A stretch of DNA of 64,000 nucleotides from Larimichthys crocea (lineage: Eukaryota > Chordata > Actinopteri > Sciaenidae). Each line of letters opens with the position of its first letter. Positions within the stretch are counted from its first letter, which is position 1. Below the pieces are notes generated by a model that was given only the letters and a program-made list of their open reading frames with translations, was not told the DNA's origin and did not search any database. Positions 37,401-49,074 of this stretch are shown here, one piece after another. The stretch is from positions 18,295,732 through 18,359,731 of the forward strand of contig NC_040016.1 of the NCBI RefSeq assembly GCF_000972845.2. Direction: 5' to 3'. Made by a program: the position numbers and the translations under genes.

Positions 37401-40400
37401 AGGCTCTGACAGCCCGACCACTCACACAAAGGATGTGACCACACACACACGGGCCATGAAGCTCAAACACCAGGCTCTCCAAGACCGACTGGAGATCTGC
37501 ATACTGGAGCTGAAGAAACTCTGCATCCGAGAAGCCGTGAGTAACAGTTTACTGCAAATCAACGAACCGACAGTTCACCACAATAAAAACATGAAATTAA
37601 AAACATCTAACAGAAAAACTGAGCCACGTAATCACGATAATCTAAGTTTTAATAAAGGTTTGAGTAGACCTAGACAAAGTAAAACAATACCAGACAATTA
37701 TTACGTAATTAGGCACCATGTGACAACATGTACTTCATATTTCGTATGATTCAGCACCTGTTAAGATCAAATAGGTGGGGTTAGTGCAGGATGACGATTC
37801 GATGACACATTTTATTGCATGTTAACAAAGTAACCTGGTAAGGAACTTTTCCAAATTTTCCAGGCCATACTTTTATTTTTGAGCCAGCAGATTGATGCCA
37901 GATTCCAGGAAAATCGTAGCTTGGGTTTGTTTTTTTGTTGTTTTTTAAATGTTAAACAATGTAAAATTGGTGTTTTCGGTTCAGTTCCAGTAGTTCAAAG
38001 CGATGCCTTAGTGAACACGGAGGTCCGACAAACCGATGCATTTTTAGATTTGGCTTGATTAGCTTCAACATGGCCTTAATGTCACGGCGGTTAACTCCAG
38101 TCTGGAACTCCGCTGAGAAGAAATAAAAGGTCCCTTTAATCTCTCCTCCTGTCCTTTGTGACAGTATTATTTTGGCTCTCAACCACCAAGCAAGAGCAAA
38201 CATCATCCCCTTTTCCTTTCAGACACATTGTGTAGTTAAAATTAGACCACGCGATGTGGCTGCGTTGACATTTCTTTTAATGTATCATAGCTTTTGAAGA
38301 GGTATCCTGGTGGTTCAGCTGACCAAAGTGATTTCAGACCTCTGAATCACGTCACGCTTCCATTTTCAGACTTTTCCTGCGTCTTTTCTCTCTCCGTCAA
38401 CGATCAAGTAACAACTAGAATTTGCAACATGAAGTCATTTCGAAACAGGACGCATGTTCCTTTAGGAGTATCTCAGCCATGCGTCAGTGCTCCGGGGTAA
38501 AATCCCACAACTGATCATTCTTTCCTGTTGACACTCGGGCTGGGCACTCGTGTTAGGACATGCTTAGGTGAACTAATGGCAGGCATCATGACTCTACCTG
38601 CGTTCAGTGACAAAAGAACAACTAATCTTATTGGCTCTACTTAAGTTTTTGTCTGTCTGCAAAGGTGGCTGACGAAAAGTGACTCAAAGCCACAGAGTTT
38701 TTTAGGACTGTTCTGTCAGCAGTGGCGCGCTGTGGCGTTCTTGGATTTGGATTTGACAGATAACTTGAGTGAGAAAGTGATACCCAAAGAATGTGTTGTG
38801 AAAGGAAATCTCTGCAAACGCAGAATTGTGCAACAGATTCCTCGTACCTATACGCCTCGACATGTAAGGAGAGCAGAATATGATACTTTCAAATTTTAAG
38901 ACTGCCACCGGCATGGGGGAATAAACTCTGTGAGGAGATGTGTGTTTTTATTTGAACAATTAATCTGAAAGTATTTATTAGGGTTTGAAAAGATCTCTTT
39001 ATTTTGATTTAGTGTATCAAACCAGGATGTATCTTCAGAAAAATAAACTGTTAGTGCCAAGTTCAAATGTGACTTTATGGAAATTTGGATTAGTGATATT
39101 TTTCGTTGTTGTTCAGGAGTTGACAGGCCGACTGCCAGATGATTACCCGCTACTGCCAGGAGAGAAGCCTCCGCAGATTCGCAGACGTATCGGAGCTGCG
39201 TTTAAACTGGACGAACAAAGCATCCCTCAAGGAGCGGAGGTATGAACAACTTTTAGAGGCTGCGAGTGTCATTTTTAAACGTGTAAAGCTCAGAGAGTCA
39301 CACTGTCGTCTGCCTTAACTTATCGCAGGAGTCAGAACTGAGCTTGGTGGACGCCGAGCTGGCACTTCAGATGAAGATATTCGAGGCAGCGCGCAAACTC
39401 TGCGATGAGCATCACCTGAGTAAAGCCGTCAGAAAGAGCCGGATACAGCAGTGCAAGAGAGAGGAGAACAAACTCAAGACGCTGCAAGAGTCTGCCTTTC
39501 AGCTGCGCCTGGAGCACGGCCGATCATCACCACTCCCTGCTTTTAATATTGCACAACAAGGTGAGGCGCCTGGCTCGGACTAGAAGATAGTATGACGTCA
39601 GATCCCTTTCAGAGTCACCTGTGGATAGAAAATGTGATTTTCACTGAACAGTCTTTGTAGATTTGTAGAAATGTATCATTTCATACGTCACATATATCAA
39701 AGTCTGCTTTTGTCTTTCAGATTTTGGTACGTCTGATGACAGCTCGCTGTCTGATTCTGTAGTGCAGGATGAAGGTAAGACTCAATATCTCCGAATGGGA
39801 AAGCTGTTTCAGTTTCTTGTTGATAATATTAAAAGCAAAAGCAATACTTTGTAGTTTAAAAACAAAGAAATGTTTGCTGCAGTTAAGTGAATCATGAAAC
39901 ATCCTGGAAGTCTTGAACACTCATAGTTTCTCTTATATATGTTTATCAATCCTCTTCTAACTAGATAATTTCTTTTCTTCAGAGGTCACAAGCCAGTGTT
40001 CACAGCTGTCCTCAGGACTCCCCTACCCAGGAGAGACTGACCCTCCCCAGCCTCCCCCTGTGTCCTCACAGTCTTTCGTAAACGCCTCCTACTTGTCTCC
40101 AATTGTGGCTCCACAAGCCCTGCCGCTGACCCCATGCCAGTCCCCCCATCCGAGCATCGACTCAACAATGAGTTTAACCTCGAGCCCTGCGTACGACCCT
40201 CCTCCCATCCAGCACTCCCCGTGGACGGAGTCTAGTCTTGACCAACCTTACCAGAAGAGCAAGAAGTCGCGCTCCAAGACAAGGTAACGCAGAGACCATC
40301 CATCATGAGTCCTTTCCTGTTCGTCCAGTTTTTAAGTTTTGGAAATGTCAGAGTGGTTTGTGACTCTTGGACTCTAGCGATCTGTGTGAAATACAGATTT

Positions 40401-42639
40401 TATGGCTACTAGTAGTGTTTGCTGATAATGCAGACAACACGGAGCGGCATTAATCAGTGCTGCTCCTCGAAGTCATCTCCAGTACAGGCCCTCTTGTTCC
40501 TGTTCTTTATCACACAGTAATTGTCGCTGGTCTTCATGAAAGTGCAACACCGCCCTCTACTTTTGCACAGGTGCTACAACAGTCAGTGGGAAGAGCCTAT
40601 ACAGAGCTAGGCAGCATTAAATACTTTACTACCCAGTAGCCTGTAGCTGTAATAAAAATGTGTGATAACCTGCATCATACAATAACTTCTGTTGCCGTCT
40701 GTCATCATGAAATAACTCTGGATAAGTGCGTCAGTTTTTGTGGATTCATCGACAGAAAAACAAAACTTGACGTGTCTGTTGCTGCTGTTTTTTGTCTGTT
40801 CAGCAGTCCAGCCAAGAGTGAGTTGTTGCCGCCGTTGGAGGCTTGCTTAGCACAGTCTGCTCTGCCAGTGCAACTCTCCCATCTGAAGCTGAGCCGCACC
40901 CAGTCGAGCAGCACACCCTCCACGCCAGAGATGCGTGTGCACAGACATCTGTCCCTCAGGTTAGCCACACCTCAAACACATCTACAGTACTGTATGTCAG
41001 CAGCACGCCTCTGCCAGGCCTGTGACTGTGAGATAGCCGTACTAATGCAACAGCATATCTGGTGTGTTTTTCACAGGTTATCCAACCCTGAATCTCCATT
41101 TGAAAAGGACCGCGGACGCACCAGAGGTCCAAGGAGGCGACTGACAGAATACGCGATAACTTTACCGGAGACCCCCCCTCCTGGGGTGAATTATGGAAAC
41201 CTTGCTAGCTCTGAAGACAGCAACTCTGAACACTCATTTTCATCCTACAACAGCTCACCATGTCAGGAGTTTCCCTGTGATTTGCCAAAGCAATATCAGC
41301 CTGCATTCCCGCCCTCAGTTGGCAACTATGGACCTCAAGGCTTCCCACGCACTGGCTTTTACCATAATCCCAGGCACCAGTCCAGTCCCAGTTTTCACAA
41401 AGCCTATTATAATGAAGAAATGGTCTACCCACCTGATCAAGACTTGGCTCAGAGCTATTACGCCCAGCAGGCTCCCTCTCCTTCCAGCAGATATGAGTAT
41501 TGGTATAAAGACCCCGCTGTGCCTCACCAGAGAGCACAGAGGCCTTTGGTTCCTGAAATCAGACTCTCCCCCTCCCCGACTCAATGGGACCATCCACACT
41601 ACCGCTCCGGTGGTCTCCCGCAACAAGTAGTGAATGAACAACTCAAGTCATGGCACCGGCGCAGCCAGCTCAAAGCCCCGAGGTCCCGATCTCTGGACAG
41701 GCAGGGAGCAGTCCGAGTTAAAAGCGTCACAGCTCGGGAGTCGACCGGCTACCAAACTCAGAAGTGCCACGAACAGGTAAGCAGACAAAATGTCTTTGTC
41801 TAACAGTCTGCCAGTCAACATTACTAACAGTTTGTCTGTGACTCTCAATGAATGGAATAATACACAAATGGAAATCACAGCTCGTTACACGCCAAAGAAA
41901 ACACATTTAGGATTACATACTTATTTGACCTGAAACCAACTATTTCCCTTGTTCTTTTTGTTTTTCTTAATAGACTTGGTAATGGGTGTTGTTTTGGTTT
42001 TATTCATGTATTTTTAATATACAACAGTCACGCCAAGAATCTGAAGGTTTGTTGGCATGACAAGCAGGAAAAAAAAACACCAAAGTCAGCCCTCTTCTAT
42101 CTTGTCTCGTAGAAGTAATCGAAGAGATGTTTGCCTTGTTTTTCTAAATGTATGACAGAATCAGGTGTTTTTTTTAGTCTATGTGAAAACGACAATAATA
42201 TAAAATACAGAGAAACATGCACTTTATTTTCATATTTGAAATTTAGAATAGAGACGGCAAGTTTATTAAACTGGTGTTAGATTGTTGTGGCTGTAACTTT
42301 TCTGATAGTATGTCTATTTTTTTTTGTACCCAGTTTCATTCATTTTTAAAAATGCAATCACATCTGTCAAAGTCCAAGTGGATACAGCAGAAATTGATTG
42401 AGAATTGATATTATTCACTCACATTAAGTATAAGTCATGTAGAATTTAGACCTGAAGTCCTGATGGGATGTACAAGATGAAATGTATGTTGTTTTATATC
42501 TTAACGTCTAAAAGTATTCTTGCTTTCGTCTGTCGCTGACCTTCAGGTTATCCAAAGAAGAACTCTCCAAAGAGCTGCAGATGACGCTCAAGGGCACTGG
42601 ATGGTAGATGATGGCTCTCACTATGTAAGTCAAGTGTGA
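34467..42639 (+). CDS. inava: Innate immunity activator (INAVA / C1orf106), nine coding exons
   Basis: Coding exons: 34467-34521, 37403-37536, 39117-39239, 39329-39560, 39721-39774, 39983-40283, 40804-40959, 41077-41776, 42547-42639. All have GT-AG borders and consistent phases, giving 615 aa (human about 660). The start MEGNGEISDTDSGIILHSG, the block ELTGRLPDDYPLLPGEKPPQ with RRRIGAAFKLDE, and helices to about residue 180 form the N-terminal coiled-coil CUPID domain, which in mammals binds cytohesins (ARF-GEFs) and links to TRAF6/NOD2 signalling and epithelial junction stability. The rest is Ser/Pro-rich and probably disordered: TSDDSSLSDS, QHSPWTESSLDQPYQK, RRRLTEYAITLPETPPP, SLDRQGAVRVKSV, and a C-terminal YVSQV that looks like a PDZ ligand. 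The acceptor before 40804 is NAGNAG. The related FRMD4 proteins would carry a FERM domain, absent here. Confidence 0.9.
34522..37402 (+). other. INAVA intron after first coding exon
   Basis: A 2.9-kb intron, donor GTATTT and acceptor GCTACACAG. Nothing else is recognised in it. Confidence 0.75.
37537..39116 (+). other. INAVA second intron inside CDS
   Basis: A 1.6-kb intron from donor GTGAGT to acceptor TTGTTCAG. No gene or known repeat is recognised. Confidence 0.75.
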
Positions 42640-44290
42640 CCCAAAGCCACCTGAACATGGACCATGCTGAACATGTTAACTGCAGCTGCATTCATTCCCG
42701 GTTAACCAAAGTTAAGTAGTTTTGGGGGAGAAATCAAGTCAGATTAACTGTTGTCCATGAGCAAAGTTCACAGCGTCCTGTTTACCTGCCTGCATGTCGG
42801 ATCTGTAGAGGGCGGGATGGAAAAAAAACTGGAATCTCTGACAGTGTGATGGAGTCAGACAAAACCACAAACTACGGCCTGAATCAAACTGACGCAGTCA
42901 CAGTGAAGCTGATTGCAGAGCAGAGTTAAAACTAGCTGTCGCTTTTGTCTTGTTTTGTACTCGGAGTTACAAATGTGGTACTGAACTAAATGCTTGTTAA
43001 ATGTCATGAACTGAAAAGGGGACAAATTATTTTTATCACCGAGCGCTGTTTTAACCTGCAGCTGCGGTTTGCAAACGAGTTGTCCCGGAAATCTGCTGCC
43101 AGCACCAAACAGGTTATTTAGTTTCTCAACAGATTTTATCACCGTTGTAGAGTTTCTGTGTCGCGACATACAGGATCATCTTGATATTTGATATCCTAAG
43201 CAGTTAGAAATGAAAATGGCATTTGGCAGCTGAGCGGTTGGAGACGACAGGAACGCAGAAATATCCACAGAATTGCACATTTTAGGTTTAGATCATGAGA
43301 GTCGTCAGTGTTTAAAATAACTAACAATCAGGCCAATGCCGAAGCTTATGGTACTTAATCACACAACACAGAGCTGCATTAGATGGCTGGCTGTAGCCAA
43401 AACACACTACTAAATACCACTAATTTATGTAATTAACTTTTTGCAGTTTAGATGTTGAAGTGCTTCTTTCACCTAGCTGTCTGAAGGAAATGAATTCATT
43501 GTAAAATAATGTAAATGAGCAGCATATTCTTTCTTTTTCTTTTTTTTAAACTACAATTCATGTATAATGTTTCCTTAATTGAGTCACCGTGTTAATGAAC
43601 TTGAGCTGCTTAACTTTGAGATTGATCAAATGTGTCTTGTTTTTATACTTACACGTGTCTGTGGCTGTGCCAGTTAACTTGAATTACTAACGGACTTAAT
43701 CAACTAGCTGAAACTAGATATTAACGTAATCACGTGACGTATAAGGTAGCAAATTGAGACAGTGCTTGGCAGCTATTGAGGTTTAAAATGTCCTGAGCGT
43801 GAACATAATCTTTGAGTGTCTGCGTCTGTGCACGAGTGTCCGAGACGGCAGATCACGAGCCAACGATTCAAACTGTCGAGGTGAACTGTGTTCAAAACAT
43901 TTCCCATGTGTGATTCACAAGCTTTTAGATCATTTGAGGGTGGGAGAAAATTACTGCAAATTCAACCACAGCTACACACTGACGGGTCTCTCACAGTGAT
44001 CTATTTATGTGTTAATTTATTGAGGTTTGCACCATCGGACTCATGGAACTTGAAATAAAAGAAGATGTGGACCTGAGTTTGCAGAATCTAGCAGCAGTAA
44101 AGACAAAACAAAACAAAAAAAACAATCATGTTACCTTGTGTGCCTCTTTTTTACTGTCTTTTTTATTTTTATTTATCAGTTAAAGTAGTTTAAGTGGACC
44201 TAATAATACTGTGTTATGTTGCTGTTGAAAAAATCTGTGAAAATGTTTTCCCTGTGGAAGAAAATAAAGAGTAATGTTGTATCATGTTGA
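42640..44290 (+). terminator. INAVA 3' UTR with polyadenylation signals
   Basis: AT-rich sequence after the stop. AATAAA occurs at 44054-44059 and 44263-44268, the latter followed by T/G-rich DNA (GTTGTATCATGTTG). Cleavage near 44285 would give a 1.6-kb UTR. Confidence 0.5.
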
Positions 44291-44715
44291 GTTTCATTTT
44301 CTTTTATCACCATTATTTCAGTGTAAAAGCCCTCGTATGGGCCTTTTTAGACAAGTCACTGTAGGAAAAACTAAATAAATAATGAAGTTTATGATGTCAG
44401 AATTCCTTTTCATTGCTTCAGTTTCATAGACGTGGTACATGCTGGCTCATGTCTTATAGAACAGATTCATCGTTACAGTTTTATAATGTAACACCTGAGC
44501 TTTTTCTACCTGAGAAGTCAAAATGTTTCTCTTGGGAAAAGAACCTATTGTCTGCGCTCAGCTCATGCTTTAATATTGGCATCTCTGCCTGGCTTTGCAA
44601 CGTGTACACACCTGAGAGGTGTGTTCCTAATGTAGGTGATTATTTGTCAAAGAAATGCTTCATGAAAAAAAGGTTTTGGTAAAGCTTTTAAACCATCGAC
44701 TGTTGTTGGGAGAAG

Positions 44716-44799
44716 TTTGATGGATTATTACTGTAAACGGTCATGTGAACTATCTCATTTGATGGATTATTACTGTAAACGGTCATGTGAACTATCTCA
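44716..44799 (+). repeat. 42-bp tandem duplication
   Basis: The unit TTTGATGGATTATTACTGTA and its next 22 bases occurs twice in succession, 44716-44757 and 44758-44799, without visible differences. Confidence 0.9.
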
Positions 44800-45413
44800 T
44801 ATTTTAAATGCCTGAAGCTTCATTCTCATAATTATTTATCTTGGATTGTCTTTTTTTTTTTTGTTGACACAACGAAGCATTTGAACCTCTAAGAACATAA
44901 CTGCTGGTGTTATATCTGTAGATGTGACACAAAATATGACTTTCTAAAAGAGCAAGAGTGATTTAAAGCGTTTTAAACTTAAATGTTCACAGACTTTGCA
45001 TCACTCATCACTCATCCACGGGATTCATATGATACCAGAAATAAACATTTAATCACTGGGGGAAAAAAAGACTTAAAAAGTTACAGCTAGTCTCCTGCAT
45101 GCAGGGTACCGCAGATCTGGAACGAGCTCGATGAGAGTTTAAAAATGGTGAAATCCATCTTCAAGAAAAAGCTGAAAATGAAACAGATTAATTCTTATAC
45201 AGAGAGCTGCAACCTCTGATAAAGCTACTGTTGGTATGTATGTATAGGTTGTTTAATGTCTGTTAATGTTCCATGTAGTGTATTGTCTTGTTTTTGTCTC
45301 CCTCAATAAGCTTTAGATAGCTTCTATGGGAGACCTGATTCACACACAGGTATACAATCTTCTTTTCTTTTAAGTTTAAATAATGATAATTAGTGGATGT
45401 TAATATGTTGTGT
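44780..45413 (+). repeat. Duplicated sequence left of gap 2
   Basis: This 634-base segment ends exactly at the N run with TATGTTGTGT and is repeated with small differences at 45424-46067. The copy on the right continues into a GT array. This is what unmerged overlapping contig ends look like. Confidence 0.88.
45106..45219 (+). pseudogene. LINE reverse-transcriptase C-terminal remnant, copy 1
   Basis: The frame VPQIWNELDESLKMVKSIFK continues with Lys-rich sequence and ends in a stop at 45217. The IWNELDESLK motif resembles the (L/I)WN-(S/E)LP-like tail of CR1/L2/jockey-type LINE ORF2 proteins. It is truncated at the 5' side. Confidence 0.55.
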
Positions 45414-45423
45414 NNNNNNNNNN
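45414..45423. other. Assembly gap (10 N)
   Basis: Ten N between two copies of one sequence. No real sequence is likely to be missing. Confidence 0.97.
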
Positions 45424-46067
45424 CGGTCCAAGTGACCACTATCTCATATTTGAAATGCCTGAAGCTTCATTTTCATAATTATTTATGGCCGCTTGGATTG
45501 TCTTTTTTTTTGGTTGACACACGAAGCATTTGAACCTCTAAGAACATAACTGCTGTGTTATTTTATATCTGTAGATGTGACACAAAATATGACTTTCTAA
45601 AAGAGCAAGAGTGATTTAAAGCGTTTTAAACTTAAATGTTCACAGACTTTGCATCACTCATCCCTCATCCTCGGGATTCATATGATACCAGAAATAAACA
45701 TTTAATCACTGGGGGAAAAAAAGAAGACTTAAAAAGTTCCAGCTCGTCTCCTGCATGCAGGGGATAGCAGATCTGGAACGAGCTCAGTGAGAGTTTGAAA
45801 ATCAAGAAGAAGCTGAAAATTAAGCAGATTAATTCTTATACAGAGAGCTGCAACCTCTGATAAAGCTACTGTTGGTATGTATGGGGACCATGTTGTCTAA
45901 TGTCTGTTAATGTTCCATGTATTGTCTTGTTTTGTTCTGCATGTACACAGGCTCCCTCAATAAGCTTTAGATAGCTTCTACAGTAGGCCTGATTCACACA
46001 CAGGTATACAATCTTCTTTTCTTTTAAGTTTATATAATGACAATTACTGGATGTTAATATGTTGTGT
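45424..46067 (+). repeat. Duplicated sequence right of gap 2
   Basis: Counterpart of 44780-45413. It continues through a (GT)n tract and GAATGAATGAATGAATAACA, the simple-repeat tail of the inserted LINE. Confidence 0.88.
45771..45860 (+). pseudogene. LINE reverse-transcriptase C-terminal remnant, copy 2
   Basis: Same frame as at 45106-45219 (IWNELSESLKIKKKLKIKQI and onward to the stop), with an internal in-frame shortening. Confidence 0.55.
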
Positions 46068-46362
46068 GTGTGTGTGTGAATAAAGAAAGAATGAATGAAT
46101 GAATAACAAGTCATGTTTAAAATGAACATGAGGTTCAGATTTGTATCAACTTCATGCCAGTTTAACATATTCCATATAACTTATTCTTTTGTTATCTGAC
46201 TCCAGGTGTGAAAGAAATGAAGAACTTTTATTTATTTTTTTTAGATTTGTTCACACCTGACTGGCTTACATTTGGTGATATTGTCATCTTTATAAAACAA
46301 ACAATAAAAAAAGATAATTAAGTCATAAGTCAGTTTATTTATATAGCACAATTAAATACAAC

Positions 46363-46364
<2 letters not shown>

Positions 46365-46404
<40 letters not shown>

Positions 46405-46730
46405 TACTTTATTTATCCCAAGCTGGGAAATTACAGTGCAGCAGCATTACACACAGTGACAATAGACAACATAAGAATAAAAATATATTATAAAAAGCAA
46501 ACCATACATAATACAATATCAAAATAGTAAATGAAATAAAATATATTGTACAGAAGTATATACAGCAAACTGGCAGTGTCCAAAGTGTTGATCAAAACAA
46601 AATAAAATACATCAGAAGGAAGAAAAAAGTAAATAAATAAAACTAGTTAAAGACAAATTAAGCCAGTACATAGAGTAATGGATAGTCATAAATACTGTAG
46701 ACAGTAACAAAATTGAACAAATGACACATT
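46365..46730 (-). mobile_element. L2-like LINE 3' end with (GATA)n tail
   Basis: A GATA array (46365-46404) followed by TACTTTATTTATCCCAAGCT and GGGAAATTACAG. On the minus strand this reads as the 3' end of a fish L2-type LINE (AATTTCCC...ATAAAGTA followed by TATC repeats). The AT-rich sequence to about 46730 is probably its 3' UTR. Confidence 0.6.
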
Positions 46731-46849
46731 GTCCCACTTTTTAAGAAAAAGAAGAAGAAGAAGAAGTTTGGACACCCCTGCAATAAGCAAATCTAAACAA
46801 ATGAATGCTTTTGTTTTGTCGTTTCTCTGTGCGTGTCAGTTGGTGCTTT

Positions 46850-47141
46850 TATTTTGAAAAACACAACCAAACATTAGGGATTAGGTTTACGGAAGAGGTC
46901 TGAACTTCCGGAACGGATTGTGTGTGTTTTCGCACATCGATAAATAATTCACCTTCCTGCCTCCTGTGTTTTTTGGACAGCTACCTTGTCAGGTAACCGA
47001 GGTCCATTTCATTTGAATTACTACAGTTAGACGTGTGGTTGTTTTGTAGATGAATGTTTCGTGTCGGCGTCGTCGTGAAGGTTTTTTATTTTGACAAACC
47101 TGTGTCGCCTGCTCGGCTGGTTAGCGACAGCTAGCTTCAAG
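46850..47141 (+). promoter_or_regulatory. Probable ADIPOR1 promoter and non-coding first exon
   Basis: A CpG-containing block with an ETS site ACTTCCGG at 46904-46911. Two possible donors follow, CTTGTCAG/GTAACC (exon end 46992) and CTTCAAG/GTAACG (exon end 47141), either of which could splice to the coding exon acceptor at 49001. There is no TATA box. Confidence 0.45.
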
Positions 47142-47436
47142 GTAACGTTAGCGCCGATAAATGACCCGCTGACTTATAAACCGAACCAAATGTAATCAGA
47201 TTACTCTCTGTGAAGTGTAACGAGCCGGTACAGTAACGTTAGGTCGTCGGTATCTTGCGGTTGTTTACGGTTTTTTTTGTGTTTTTTTGTTGTTTAATGT
47301 GACGCGGTGCTAACCAACGTCCGTCTGTCCGAGGCAGCTGAGACGAGCTCCAACGTTTGTTTGTTTGTTTGTTTGTTTGTTTGTTTGTGTCTCATGTCTG
47401 TTTGTCTCCTTATAATTGTCCACCGATGATTTTTTT

Positions 47437-47471
<35 letters not shown>

Positions 47472-49001
47472 AGTTCACACACTCCTTTGTTCTCCTCTTG
47501 TTGTTGTTGTTGGGTTTCTGCTCGATTAATCACAGATTATTAATAATCGATTTTAAATCAGCAGTCAGAGAAATGTTCAGGACAAATCTAGTCAAATAAA
47601 TAATAAATCATTTAAAATGTTTATACTGAACAGGGAGCTTCTGCCTTCTTCAGCCCCTTTGGATGAGACAGAACAGAGACATTTATTTATTTATTTATCA
47701 TTTATTTCACATTATTTATTTGCCTATTTATAACCTGTATGTGTTTATGATTGATAAAAATGTTCATGCATAATGGAATAACTTATATAAATATATATGT
47801 CAAAAGTATCTTATTATTGTATATTAATTTATTTTTTTCTCGCAGATTATTTTGGTGAAAATTGTCAATTATTATGACAAAAAAATTGACGACCTGTCTG
47901 CAGTACCTCTGCGGACTCCCTAGGGGTCACGGACCCCTGGTTGAAGACCCCTGGTTGTAGTATACACATTAGTACAACAGTATGTCCCTAATATCCATTT
48001 TTAGGGCTGTATACACTGTATATTTACTGTACATGTGTACAGAACAACCTATTAACTGCGATCACCAATATGTGTAAAATACATCAGGCCTGGTCTGTTT
48101 GTTAAGATTTAATAAGATTCACTGGTAACAGCAGCTCACAATACAAACGATGGATAAGATAAAGGATAGTCATAAATAAGAAATAACATCTAAGATATTC
48201 TTGAAATAGAAAATAATAATAATAATATTGGGGCTGCAATAGCAGATAACGGTCATGCAGTTGCAAAAGATATAATAGAGCAAAGAATAGAAACTTAAAC
48301 CTGTAAACTCTGTGTTTGTCTTTTAAATACAGGGTAATACACATCAGACCATCTCTCCTTATTAAGACATTAAGACATTCATCCATCCGTCCATTTTCTG
48401 TAACCATTTATCCTCATCAGGGTCACGATGGGGCTGGAGCAGCCCATCCCAGCTGACTCTGGGGCGAGAGGCAGGGTACAGCCTGGACAAGTCACCGGCT
48501 AGAACAAAAAAAAAAAACATGATATACTTTGAAAAATACTCTCTTATTTAGATCTGATCCTCTTTCAAAACCAGGTCTGAGGTCAACGATTGGATGCATT
48601 TATCAGGCGAAATTCCATTATGAAGAAGATTGTCAATAATTAACCAATAATAATGGATCGACTAACAATATATCATTATCTATAGGCCTACTATATGATT
48701 TCCAGCTTTGTGTGCAGTGTAACAATCTGACCTGTATGCAGATTTATTTAACCAGGAGAGTCCCATCAAGATTAAGAATCTCATTTTTTGTTTTCCACCT
48801 CGACTTGTCTGTATATAACGGTGATCATGTTTATGTTTGGTTGTCTATGTTTAGCTCTATGTCTATATTTGTGTCTTCCAGTAAATGTGTTCTCTGCAGT
48901 ACAGAGTATATATCAAGAGATCTCGAGAGCAGAGGGTCAGATTTCTTGAATATGTGAACATACTTTAGTCAGTAAAGTTGATTGTGATTCTGGTTGCTCA
49001 G
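47142..49001 (+). other. Probable ADIPOR1 5' intron
   Basis: It contains microsatellites (47355-47388 TTTG and 47440-47468 TG), a phrase near 47905-47960 common in fish repeats (GGACCCCTGGTTGAAGACCC), and a dispersed repeat at 48385-48500. The intron ends GGTTGCTCAG. Confidence 0.5.
48385..48500 (-). repeat. Dispersed fish repeat
   Basis: The series CATCCGTCCATTTTCTGTAA, CCTCATCAGGGTCACGATGG, CCCAGCTGACTCTGGGGCGA, GGGTACAGCCTGGACAAGTC is a very common teleost interspersed sequence. The inverse orientation of the same family is seen at about 60870-61020. Confidence 0.65.
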
Positions 49002-49074
49002 GAGGAAATTGAACCATCTGTACCATCTGAAGCCGAATACAGAGACTGTGAGTGGATCATCAGGCAGTCTCCCT

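Noticed and set aside
40658..40803. N-terminal extension of the long frame through INAVA exons 7 and 8
   Set aside because: This part is intron before the acceptor at 40803; it has no similarity to INAVA. Only the exon parts, and possibly the 117-bp intron between them, are plausible protein.
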